Of a DNA stretch of 31,627 bases, positions 20,798-29,970 are shown piece after piece. This stretch comes from Acanthaster planci. Taxonomy: Eukaryota; Echinodermata; Asteroidea; Valvatida; Acanthasteridae. Location of the stretch: NCBI RefSeq assembly GCF_001949145.1, contig NW_019091622.1:309106-340732 (forward strand). Direction: 5' to 3'. Position numbers and translations under genes: made by a program. A model generated the notes under the pieces. The model saw only the letters and a list, made by a program, of their open reading frames with translations. It was not told where the DNA came from and searched no databases. Every line of letters starts with the position of its first letter. Position 1 is the first letter of the stretch.

Positions 20798-23700
20798 CTG
20801 TAATGGAAAAATGGAGAAAAATCTATCGAGAGTTGACGGCAAGGGAACTGTTCATGGGATCTCTGTGGTGATGATCCAGGCAATTTTTCTTGGTTTTAAA
20901 GGAGCTCAGACAGTGCAATGAAATTGACTACAGTCAGATTGGTACGTACTGTGCGTGAACGTCAAAGAAAATTTGTCAGGAAAATGGTGAAACGTCACTG
21001 AAATTACAATTGCCAACCTTGTAAAGTTTGCTTTCACCTTTTCCATGAGGTGTGAACTGTACTGCTTAGTAACCTAAGGTGACAGTTGTGAATAACCACA
21101 TAGAGGTGCTGCTTTAACCCTGCAGAGACCCGTGAAATACATGTATGTGAAAACACTTGAATGTACAGCAGATCAGGAGAATAAATGGTAATAATACCAG
21201 AACCGAAAACAAGGGACGAGTTGACTTCATTTCTTTCAAATATCACTCGTGCCGAGCTATGGTGCGTTCCACAAGAAGTCATAAATAATCTCCTTATATG
21301 GAGATCAGCGTGTGCATGAAGCATGCTGCGAGAGGTGAAGCACAGTCAGCCAGTGCTTTATCAACTGTTTAAGACTGGCCACGTGACAGGCTACTGACCA
21401 ATAGGAACAGCCACATTATCTTAGGTATTTATAAATTAAGTTTGGAAGAGCTTTTTACCTTTGCTGTGTTGTCATATGAGCAACTGATTAGAAAGTCACC
21501 GGATGAACCTATTAAAACAAAAACAAAACAAACTCAATACCGGTTATTATGGAAATGAAAGTTGGATTGAAGAGGGGACTAAAATCCACTGACGGTTATG
21601 GCCTACCTTGGAATTTGACCCCCGAGACTATGTTGCTGTGGGCTGGAATGGTGTAAGCGCACTTGCGCTGCCTGAGATCCCATATCTTAACGGAGTGATC
21701 TTCACTGCCAGTTGCAAGCTGGTAACTATGGGGATGAAATAAAAAATTTAGAAAAATGTGAAGGATGAAGATGGCTAGCAGATAAAAGGGTAATGTAAAA
21801 TTCCCACTTGAAAAAGACTTCTGTCAGGATAGCGTAAATAAATTATACTCTTCAATTTCACCTCCCGTGATAAATTTGTGTAACAAGGTGCCATTTCTTA
21901 TTCCTTCGATGAGCTAACGCTGATTTGAGTTGACAAGCTGACTTTGGCATGGTTGGTAGTCAAGCACTTAAAGCTCCAGCACTAGCAGGTGGGAGTTAAA
22001 GGTTCGAAGCCCACCCCAAGTAAGTCTGTGAAGGTTAACTATTAGAGACTCAAAGAGGCACACTTGGCACTCTGTGTGGATGCACAAATGCATGACAGTT
22101 TACACTGCATGGCCAATGACAGTTTACACTGCATGGCCAATGACAGTTTACACTGCATGGCCAATGACAGTTTACACCACATGCCCAATGACAGTTTACA
22201 CCACATGCCCAATGACAGTTTACACTGCATGGCCAATGACAGTTTACACCGCTTGCCCATTGACAGTTTACAACGCATGGCCAATGACCACCTCTGTGCA
22301 CTTTACCAAGAGGACAAGGTGAATAGTAGTATAGTCAGAGAAAAACGTACCCATTTGGGGAGAAGCTCAAATCCAGGACAGACTTGAGGTGGCCCTCCAT
22401 GAACATAATGCACCGGCCAGTTCTCAGGTCCCACACCCGTCCAAAGGCATCCATACCACTGAATAATGAAGTTCAATTAATTAACATTAAATTACATTAA
22501 CACAAGAATAACACCTCCTTTGGCAAGATGAGACAATGGCTCAGAATGACAGCCGCTGGAGAATAAGGGCAAATATCTTAGCTTTTTATATGTTATTGAA
22601 GCCATTAATTCCATCCAACAATAAAAAGTATGCATGTGAAGTTATTCCTTTCTGTTTATGGCAGCAAGTTTCAAGGACGAAACATGGTATTTGGAGCCAA
22701 CATAAGCACTGAATAATTTGGTGCATATATCAATTCTTCTACAAGGTGTTATTTCCGTGTTGGAAAAGTTACTGGAAAGCTGTGGAGAAATTCCTCCAAC
22801 AGTTTTGCATCTCAGTCGGACACACAGCCTGAGGATCCTCCAGACAGATACAGTGACATACCCTGTTGCACATAGGGAGCCATCCCCCTGGAAGGCAATG
22901 GAGTACACTGCCCTGCTGTGGCCCTCTTGGTGGAGAATCTCCTCTTGTGCTTCCAGATCCCAGAGACGCCAGGACATGTCAAAACTGGCAAAAATAGGGC
23001 AAGTGTTACGTCAATGCTAATGTAAAGAGTACGGTACCATGTGCTTGCCGCATTAATTTGACGGTGGGCCCATCCTACAATGAAGTAAAGCAATTCTGAA
23101 CCGCACGTGCGTTAAAACTTGCACATCGGCATATCTGCAATTGGTACACCTAAAAATTGATGCCAAGATAAAAAGTGACATTTTTCCAACCAAACCTGTT
23201 GACAAATGGTAGACCCAATTGCAGTTGGTACTCAGTAATAGCTATTTAACATGGTAAGGACCCATTGAAAAAAAAAGGGAAGTGCAATCCCTCTATTGAA
23301 TTTCTTACCAGGTTGTTCCCAGAAACCTTCCTGACGGATGATAAGCCAGACGTGCTACCCTGGCAGCGTGACCCTCAATATTGGCTACCGGTTCATCACT
23401 GATTAAAAGAGAAACAGTCAGGTACCAGTAAATGCAGTAAAGTGGTATTCTTTACCACCACAAATTATGGGCATGGTGGGGTACCAACCCATAGTCATTA
23501 CTACATTTTTGTGTATGGCTATGGCTTTTTTAATGCAGTACTTCAGTGTTAAAACTGCAGCTGTAGCCGAAACATGGCAGATTAGGACAAAGTCAGATGT
23601 CACAAGCTGAATGAAATCACCTTTTTAAGTTCCAGAGCTTGACGCTCCCGTCAGCAGCGCACGACGCCATACAGCAGGCAGCGTCATCCAGCGATAATGT

Positions 23701-26700
23701 GGCCTGGGGGTGGAACACCACAGCACCCACGTTGTGGTTGTGACCTGGGGACGGAACCAATGAAGTGTTGAGCCAGAGGCAGGCTGGTGGGGAGACTCTT
23801 CAGTTGGCCCCCACCTCTGTGAATTTACCTAATTATTAAATCTCAGCATTATCTCAACCCCCTGAATTAGTTGTCAACATTTATCTTGGGAATGTAATAA
23901 AAATACTTCAACATTCGGCTTTATATCTTAGACTGACAATTTCGATATTTCTGCGACGTTGCTCCATTGAGTGGGAGGGTCGTCTTAACTGAGGGGGGCC
24001 TAGAGCCATGACACTGCAGCCTGAAGCTGTAGACAGAAAAAGAGGCCCAAGTATGGAGAATATACCTGGGTTCAAATTCTCAAAAGGCCGTGTCTATATT
24101 ACTCAGCCGCGGCTTGAATCACACACGTCTCTATGGGACATGGCTGCAGCCACAACCATAGTTTCATGTGTGATTTCAAGCCGCAGCCAAGTAATTCAGA
24201 CATGTCCAGGCTGCCGTTGAGCACTCACCTCTTAGGATTCTGATTTCATTCAGTTCTGGGATGGACCACAACTTGATGAGTCCACTCCTACAGAAACAAA
24301 AAAAACAGTGACATCATCCTGATTCAAATGACTCGACAGTGGATTTCCATGATTAATCCGCAGCGAGACTCAAGCTATTCAAGTTCACATCACGTTTTCT
24401 GTCATTCATCCAGGCTCAGACGCAGTTGTGGAGATGCTGAAGATATGTGAATATTTGCTTACCCCCTGAGACTGAGTTATTAAATCACCATACAAGCTTT
24501 GTATATTATACTCACCAGGACGCTGTTGCAAGGATTTTGGAATTAGGACTGAATTGACAATATGAGATAGGCCGTGTATCTCCAATCTGACTTGCCTCAG
24601 CTGTAAGTGCCTAGAAAACAAATTCAAAGACATACTGTCCCTTTAGATATCAATACCAAAGAAATATGGTTTTCGTCAGAGGGCAGATGACAGAGAAAGG
24701 GCAGATGGCATACAGATCTGTGTTAGTCTGTTGATACTGTGGCGTTCCAGCCCCCGGCCAATTACTACAAGATGGCGCTGTAGACACGAAGCCTTGGACA
24801 ATGTAAGATGGGTTGTTTTCAGAGATTTTGCGATTCTCCTTGGGTCTGTTTTCTGACAGAATTCTTGACCCTCGGTATCTTCCAAGGCAGGACCAAATTC
24901 ACTTTCTCCCCGACTTTAGGACTTGTCTGATACATTGTGGAAGGTTTTTCCATGACAGATTGAGACAATTTCAATGTCAGTTGTGCACTGGTACTCTTTA
25001 GGTATGCACGGTTGCGATGTCGCGATCGGCTGGGGACTGGACCGCAACAGTACATTTAAAAATTGATGTGGATGTTGTTCTACCCTTTGGTGACAACACT
25101 TTTCAGTGAAGGAATGCTGTAATTGAAGTGCATGACAATATGATATCCAAACTAGTGACTCTGATTTAAGTATTCATTTCTGTTTTCTTTGCCCTTGATT
25201 CTCTGTGTATTTTTGCTGGAAACCTTCCTAAAATACTCAGTCAATGGACTGTGACTTTGGTGAATCCTGTCAAATCCTCATGAACAATCCTGATGGATTT
25301 TGGAAGTCATGGGAAGGTAAGGGTTCACTCCAACTTGCAGAGACCCTTTCAAATCCTACAAATCTAAAACTGTGAGGCAGCCCAAGGCAGATATTTGTAT
25401 CTTTGTGTTTAAGAAGCGTCAAGCCCCAAGGAAGGACAATCACGGAGCAGCTCCACCTTCCTAAATCCAACAAAATCCTACCAAACTCCCCTGGTGGAGT
25501 TTGAAGGATACAGGAGGGTTCAGATTAGAGGTGGTCCACTCACCCTGATATGCCGGTGCAGTTCCTGTGTCTCGCGTTCCTCTTGGATTCTGGGATATTC
25601 TTAGCCTGCTTGGCCTCCTGTATTCTCTTTCCGCCCTGAAGCCATCACAAAAAGTCAGATTTAAATTGTGTAGTACTTGAGACTCTAAACAGAAGAGACA
25701 CTTAACATCTTTGATACTTGTGTTCCAAATACTGTCATTTGAAAATGGTGTGAGAAAACTCACTGCAATAATCTACAGATAAAATCTGAAGTTTTGTCGT
25801 CAGCATACACTACATTCTAAAGCAACATAATCAAGCACATAAATCTTTATGATCAGGTTAAAGTATAATTTGAAAAGAGACAATTCTAATCTTACAGACA
25901 AGTAATTGCATAATACAAATTATTCAAACTTGAACTAAACACCAACCTTGGCAAGGAGTATTCTGCAATCCATAATCTGGCTCTCTTCAGACTGTCTGGT
26001 CCCTCGTGGTACCAAGTAGTTTGTTCTTCCTGATAAGAAATAATAACTTAAGACGACTGACAGCAACACTGTGGACAAGTACACATGACTGGAACCCTGC
26101 TCTCTAGAAGTGTTTTCTGAAACTATAAATCTGACCGGCAAAAGTGGTGACATGTCAAAAATGGACATTGAGCCCAATATACTGTATATAATTCAACGCC
26201 AGCAGGACACTATTAAAACTCATTCAACTTTGATGTATAAAACACTCTTCTGCTATGATTGGGCCATGTCCAAATTCCTGGCTGTGGCTGATAATAGCAT
26301 GTGCACGTATGGAAGCCGCAAGCCGGTAGCTTCATGCAATTCCCATGGACTTGTGTTACTTTCAGCCATAGCCATGTAATTCAGACATGATCTTAACGAA
26401 TATCTTTTTTTTTCCACTGTGAATGGCAGTTAACCTCTTTTTTCTTCTTCTCCCGTTCTAGTTCTTCATTCTGTTGTCGCATTAACTCGTCATCTCCAGT
26501 AAGTGCTAGCAACTGGCGTAAACGTTCTCGCCTGTCTGCTTTATCCTCTCCGAACAGACCTGTTGCCAACAGAAAAAAAGATACACCATTTCATTTATTC
26601 AAGTAATGTGTCACAGGGCGCATTCAAAACCTTCTTTTACCTCTAACCCAACCCCACTCTGCTTGAAAAAAATTTACCACTAACATGTCAAATCAACCAG

Positions 26701-28334
26701 GATCCTATGGCCGTTTTCCAATACTCAACTCTCAGGCCTCGAGTAGGAAATCCAATCCCCGATTGTGGGCCTGAAGCGTTTAACTTAAATTAAAGTACTA
26801 TAATGTTTGGCTCTTTTGCATCTTACTTGATGTTTTGTGGCTCTATCAAACTTACTGTTGAGCTTACAATCTCAAAGTCATGAAGTTAAAAAACAGTTGA
26901 AGCCTGAGACGGAGCCCAAGTCAAGTACTGAAAAACGACCCATGTATTTTGAACTAAACCTTGAGAATGAGGACCAATCACATGATTCTTAAACCTGCTA
27001 CATGCACATGAAAATAATGCAAGGTTGGGGTAGCATTTCTTTCCTCGCTTTTCACCTTTGGGGGCCTGGTTAGAATCCGGCTCGCTCCACATGTGGATTA
27101 GGTATTCATTTCCTACCTCGGTCCATGGGTTTTCCCTGAAACATTTATCAGGTGGTTTTTTCCTCCCACCTCTAAACCTGAATATTTCTTCATTGTCTTG
27201 TTCACTCATTTTCATCCTGTAATTGGCACTAAACATGCAGTTGAATGAATGGACATAAATAAATAAATTACAGGTTAAAAGTTGTTGCACTTTGTGGCAT
27301 TTAGAAATCAGTGTTAGTGACAGAGTGACAACGTGTAATTTTATAGTACCGAGGCTTGTGTTTATCTAGTGCATTGCATGGCACCATCAAATCCACACTT
27401 GCATTTTGTTGCATTCAGTGGTGTTCTTCTTTTGTACTGAATTTCGTTGCATTTTGAGAGCTGCTCAGAGAAAACCCCCCCAGTGTAAACCTTGCTATTT
27501 GATAGTCACTGGCCATTGATAAGATCAGGTACAGTCACGTCTCCAGTCTTCTGCAACCTAGCATCCTTATGTAGGACAGTGGTTAAATTTCTCTGTTTTG
27601 TACTTGCAACCATGGAGGTGTTGCAACTCACATATTGGTTCTCCTCTTTGTCTCAGCTGGGCCTTGACCTGGGCATCATCAGTCGACACGGTGATTTGAC
27701 GAAGCTGAGGGTCAAAACGGAAAACAAATAATCAAATCCCACGCATGAAAATTCGAAAGATGGCTTTTCATTAAGTGACAATCTGTACCTCAACCTTTCA
27801 CAGACTCATACTGAAGTACTGCATATCTGGTTCAAAGCAAAAACCAAGAAAATATTACCAAATGCTGTTATTTGACTTAGTTTACCTTCTTCCTCCTCTC
27901 GAATTCGGCAAGAAGCTCCAGCCTCTGTTCGCTCACGTGATCTTCAAGGTCGAACGTTTCCGCTGAAAACAAACCCCCAATAGTTACAGGGAGGTATTTA
28001 GGGAGACAAAGTAATGCCAACAGATGCCAGTAAAAATGAACAACACTCCACACTGTCTGTCAATATAACCACTCTAATGACTCTGCCAGATAATGTGTAG
28101 GGAAAGTAAGCCAATTTGTATGACCATAGTATCTCGGCCTATTACAGTCAGTAAGTATGACACTGGCAGAATTTTACCTGATGAGATGCTGATGTTGCCA
28201 GCCTCAATTCCAGCCTGAATGGCTCCTTTACCATCCTCTTCTCTCAGTCGCTCTTCCAGGGTTCCATAATGAATCTTGGACCTCTTGGCCACCGGTGCAT
28301 CATCGTCATCTGACATACTAATATAACTTGGCAT
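20654..28334 (-). CDS. PRPF4: PRPF4, U4/U6 small nuclear ribonucleoprotein Prp4
   Basis: Minus-strand gene in fifteen coding exons: 28334-28178, 27962-27886, 27704-27632, 26559-26435, 26029-25947, 25635-25544, 24610-24516, 24287-24229, 23744-23621, 23398-23309, 22984-22862, 22458-22351, 21725-21607, 21508-21459 and 20797-20654. All borders are GT/AG and phases agree except in exon 6. PRPF4 joins PRPF3 and PPIH in the U4/U6.U5 tri-snRNP and is needed for spliceosome activation in the nucleus. The predicted protein is about 506 residues (human about 522). The N-terminal part has [12 protein letters not shown] and [12 protein letters not shown], then the PRP4/SFM motif ([18 protein letters not shown]). 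A seven-bladed WD40 propeller follows from about residue 216, including [19 protein letters not shown], identical to the human sequence over that stretch. Exon 6 is two bases short (see that entry). Confidence 0.96.
21459..21508 (-). CDS. PRPF4: PRPF4 coding exon 14
   Basis: 50 bases between TTTTAATAG and AAG|GTAAAA. It encodes [16 protein letters not shown] (human GNFLLTGAYDNTAK). Found by homology and phase. Confidence 0.92.
21607..21725 (-). CDS. PRPF4: PRPF4 coding exon 13
   Basis: 119 bases between CATAG and AAG|GTAGGC. It encodes [20 protein letters not shown] then [19 protein letters not shown] (human [29 protein letters not shown]). Confidence 0.95.
21954..22015 (+). repeat. Possible tRNA-derived SINE fragment
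   Basis: A perfect pol III B-box (GGTTCGAAGCC, 22001-22011) lies about 45 bases after a partial A-box (TGGTAGTCAAGC near 21954). A cloverleaf with a proper T stem does not form, so this is not a tRNA gene. A SINE head is plausible; no A-rich or tandem tail was seen. Confidence 0.3.
22092..22283. repeat. 24-base minisatellite in a PRPF4 intron
   Basis: Eight consecutive 24-base units with no spacers, each starting (A/T)TGACAGTTTACA and ending in (A/G)TG-CCA or a close variant. The intron lies between exons 12 and 13. Because 24 is a multiple of three and no unit contains a stop in several frames, open reading frames appear on both strands; none is a real protein. Confidence 0.97.
22351..22458 (-). 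CDS. PRPF4: PRPF4 coding exon 12
   Basis: 108 bases between TTATTCAG and TGG|GTACGT. It encodes [20 protein letters not shown] then [15 protein letters not shown], matching human [26 protein letters not shown] 24-base minisatellite begins about 70 bases into the following intron. Confidence 0.96.
22862..22984 (-). CDS. PRPF4: PRPF4 coding exon 11
   Basis: 123 bases between TTTGCCAG and AGG|GTATGT. It encodes [20 protein letters not shown] then [20 protein letters not shown], nearly identical to human and enough alone to identify the gene. Confidence 0.97.
23309..23398 (-). CDS. PRPF4: PRPF4 coding exon 10
   Basis: 90 bases between TTTAATCAG and CTG|GTAAGA. It encodes [20 protein letters not shown] then PSGRFLGTT, third blade (human [29 protein letters not shown]). 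Confidence 0.95.
23621..23744 (-). CDS. PRPF4: PRPF4 coding exon 9
   Basis: 124 bases between CCCCAG and AAG|GTGATT. It encodes [20 protein letters not shown] then [15 protein letters not shown], the second WD blade (human [15 protein letters not shown]). Confidence 0.94.
24089..24204. mobile_element. MITE-like inverted-repeat element, copy 1
   Basis: A 116-base element in the PRPF4 intron between exons 8 and 9. The left end CGTGTCTATATTACTCAGCC and the inverted right end CATGTCTGAATTACTTGGCT match, and the match continues (GCGGCTTGAA-TCACACA) for about 40 bases. The ends resemble those of 26265-26389, so they are one family. Confidence 0.75.
24229..24287 (-). CDS. PRPF4: PRPF4 coding exon 8
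   Basis: 59 bases between CTGTAG and AG|GTGAGT. It encodes [19 protein letters not shown], completing the first WD repeat (human SGLCKLWSVPDCNLLHTLR). Too short to be noticed as an open frame. Confidence 0.93.
24516..24610 (-). CDS. PRPF4: PRPF4 coding exon 7 (first WD40 blade begins)
   Basis: 95 bases between GTTTTCTAG and CTG|GTGAGT. It encodes [20 protein letters not shown] then [11 protein letters not shown], matching human [25 protein letters not shown]. Confidence 0.95.
25466..25522 (+). repeat. Dispersed AATCCT/GGATTTTGAAGGAT repeat, copy 2
   Basis: Related to 19188-19245: AAATCCAACAAAATCCTACC followed by GGTGGAGTTTGAAGGATAC and AGGAGGGTTCAG. A further AATCCT-rich block at about 25262-25312 (CAAATCCTCATGAACAATCC, GATGGATTTTGGAAG) may be the other end of the same element. 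It ends 22 bases from the 3' border of PRPF4 exon 6. Confidence 0.6.
25544..25635 (-). pseudogene. PRPF4: PRPF4 coding exon 6 with two apparent one-base deletions
   Basis: The exon lies between GGCTTCAG and AGG|GTGAGT and is 92 bases long. The flanking phases require length 1 mod 3, and the human equivalent after the split Arg codon has 31 codons (94 bases). The middle reads [16 protein letters not shown] in one frame, and the end reads [12 protein letters not shown] in another; both align with human MKRLEEARLHKEIPE and MQELHKSLR. One base is missing near the start (about 25631-25635) and one near 25583-25590. Both places contain a GG run where GGG would restore frame, so base-calling or assembly error in G runs is likelier than gene decay. 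All other exons are intact, so the gene itself is probably functional. Confidence 0.85.
25947..26029 (-). CDS. PRPF4: PRPF4 coding exon 5
   Basis: 83 bases between TTATCAG and AAG|GTTGGT. It encodes [20 protein letters not shown] then IAEYSLP, matching human [24 protein letters not shown]. It ends in phase 2 (AG of an Arg codon). Confidence 0.95.
26265..26389. mobile_element. MITE-like inverted-repeat element, copy 2
   Basis: A 125-base element between PRPF4 exons 4 and 5. The left end CATGTCCAAATTCCTGGCTG and the inverted right end CATGTCTGAATTACATGGCT match, with GTGGCTGA / ATGGCTGA following. It shares the end sequence CATGTCTGAATTAC with copy 1. Confidence 0.7.
26435..26559 (-). CDS. PRPF4: PRPF4 coding exon 4
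   Basis: 125 bases between GGCAACAG and GAG|GTTAAC (a weak but valid donor). It encodes [19 protein letters not shown] and a charged helix ending EREKKKKE; human LFGEGPAERRERLRNIL. Confidence 0.92.
26560..27631 (-). other. PRPF4 intron 3
   Basis: About 1.1 kb without recognised features. A 134-codon open frame at 26886-27290 on the minus strand has no recognisable product, and exons 3 and 4 join in phase across it. Confidence 0.75.
27632..27704 (-). CDS. PRPF4: PRPF4 coding exon 3 (PRP4/SFM motif)
   Basis: 73 bases between GACCCTCAG and T|GTGAGT. It encodes [20 protein letters not shown] then GEPI, the start of the small conserved domain found in PRP4 and PRP18-type splicing factors. Confidence 0.93.
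27886..27962 (-). CDS. PRPF4: PRPF4 coding exon 2
   Basis: 77 bases between GTTTTCAG and AAG|GTAAAC. It encodes [20 protein letters not shown] then ERRKK, aligning with human EVFEIEEHISERQ...LAEFERRKR. Confidence 0.93.
28178..28334 (-). CDS. PRPF4: PRPF4 coding exon 1
   Basis: Starts at ATG 28334 ([20 protein letters not shown]); a second in-frame Met at 28316 (MSDDDD) could also initiate. It contains [17 protein letters not shown] and [12 protein letters not shown], matching human IYYGSLEEKERERL and [13 protein letters not shown]. The donor is TCAG|GTAAAA, phase 1. The base triplet before ATG is TTG, not a start. Confidence 0.92.
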
Positions 28335-28688
28335 CAACTAGACACAAATATGATCCTGTTGAGGAAAACATTTTGCATCCTGACTCCACTTTTCTCATCA
28401 GATAGGCCTATCATCTCAGTGAAAATTAAAAGTCCGTCATTATGACATTACAGAAATACTGGAAAGACACAAATTCTGGACTGAGAAACATTTACTGATG
28501 TTACTGGGAAATACTTAGAAAATTCTCTTCACTCCCCACATACTTTGTACACAACTGCTGAAGAGGAATCAAGATGCAACATTTTTTTAACATTAGCATA
28601 AAGTAATGCCATCTAAACCATGCATTGTGCAAGGGAAAGAGAATGGCGGAAACCTGTCTAGCGCCCTCTATAATTATGACAGAGATCA

Positions 28689-28859
28689 GGTCAACTCGGA
28701 CCCAAACCAACTAGGACCCATGCCAACTCAGACCCAGGACCAACTCGGACCCACGCCAACTCGGACCTAATACTAACTCGGACCCACGACCATCTCGGAC
28801 CCACAACCAACTCAGGCCCACGCCAACTTGGACCCACCTCGAGTCAACTCAGACCCACT
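28689..28859 (+). repeat. CAACTCGGACCCACG minisatellite
   Basis: About ten degenerate units of 16-17 bases built on CCAACTCGGACCCACG. Variants include CAACTAGG, CAACTCAG, CATCTCGG and CAACTTGG. It lies about 350 bases upstream of the PRPF4 start. Confidence 0.85.
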
Positions 28860-28915
28860 GAGTCTTATGGGTTATGGTTGCACCACACCAAAGGGGCCCA
28901 GACAAGTCGACTGTT

Positions 28916-29010
28916 TGCCAACTCGACTTCGGACAACTCGACGGTCGAGTTGTCTCAACGGTTGAGTTGTCCGAAGTTGAGTTGGCGAACGGTTGAGTTG
29001 TCTGACATCC
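28916..29010. repeat. CAACTCGAC inverted-repeat array
   Basis: Plus-strand GCCAACTCGACTTCGGACAA (from 28917) is mirrored by TTGTCCGAAGTTGAGTTGGC near 28966-28985. Further CAACTCGAC/GTCGAGTTG units lie between and after. The stretch can form a long hairpin and shares its CAACTCG core with the adjacent tandem array. Confidence 0.8.
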
Positions 29011-29270
29011 ATACCAAATATGCACCCGTAGACCGAAATAGCGCCGACTCTTGAACCTCGTGAAGAGGCCTTCATTTTGATCACTGGAAGTTCAACATTA
29101 TTTTTCTTTGCTGGAAATTTAAGATTATGGCCAGATCGATCACTTTTCATTTCAATTTTATGAACTTTTTTAATTCACCTTTTTTCTGAAGATACCCCTT
29201 AATACTAGTAGTAAAACTACATGTATGATCCCTCGAGATTATGGCTCTAGTCTTATTGTAAAAAAAAGTG

Positions 29271-29970
29271 GGATCACAAAATATTAATAATGAGCTCGCG
29301 AGCAGACACACAACGCTTCCAAACTGTCTCCAAGTTTAAGACAATAGGAAATATTCCACATTTTTATGACATGTCTGTATTCTTTACCATACACACTTTA
29401 GTTAAAATCGTCTTAGCCCCACTAGTGTGGCACGGACTCTCACTCCCGATCGGGAGGAGAGTCCGTGCCACAGTAGTGGGGCTAAAATAGTCTATACTTC
29501 TTGAGATGACTGACATTAGTTTCCAAATTTACACTCCCATGTACCTTATAGCATAGGTAAGTTGCCTTTCAAAATATTGTATAATTCAGGCGAAAATAGA
29601 AGCAAACTGCGTCGAAATCGCACTTGACTAGCAAACGTTATTTCAGAAATCGCTAGTTTATGAAGAGCGCCATGTTTTTGTTAATGTCCTTGGTCAAAAA
29701 GATTAAATTAATGCGTATGTATATCGTACATTACATTGTAAAAAAATTTTCCTAAATCCACATCTAGTTATTAGTTTTAAGTGTTTAAGTTGATTTTTTT
29801 AAAATTTTTATGGAAGGTTTTTAAAATAAGTAATTACAATTTCATCGGGAATCGAAAAGCTTATTAAAACTGTAGAGGGCGCCAGATTTAAGCAGTAGTG
29901 ACGGGTGCAAAAGGAGTCCACCAAATCGTTGTATTTCTGCGCGCAACGGCTCATTAATATTTTGTGATCC
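29271..29970. mobile_element. Possible 700-base inverted-repeat transposon
   Basis: GGATCACAAAATATTAATAA (29271 on) and the inverted GGATCACAAAATATTAATGA (29970 back) are near-identical terminal repeats of about 22 bases. The interior has no open frame of note. Target duplication is not clear, so the boundaries are approximate. Confidence 0.6.
29413..29485. repeat. Near-perfect 73-base palindrome
   Basis: Arms starting TTAGCCCCACTAGTGTGGCA and, inverted, TTAGCCCCACTACTGTGGCA meet at CCCGATCGGG with essentially no loop. Only one mismatch and one single-base bulge separate the arms. It sits inside the 29271-29970 inverted-repeat pair. Confidence 0.92.

Noticed and set aside
21954-22015. tRNA gene
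   Set aside because: The B-box is perfect but the A-box is poor and acceptor and T stems do not pair; a SINE fragment is more likely.
22092-22283. CRISPR array
   Set aside because: Units are contiguous with no unique spacers, and the genome is eukaryotic.
22042-22387. Repetitive open frames on both strands (repeating MANDSLHC-type and CKLSLAMQ-type peptides)
   Set aside because: They are translations of the 24-base minisatellite, which has no stops because the unit is a multiple of three.
26886-27290. 134-codon minus-strand open frame
   Set aside because: It lies inside a PRPF4 intron; exons 3 and 4 join in phase without it and the translation matches nothing I know.
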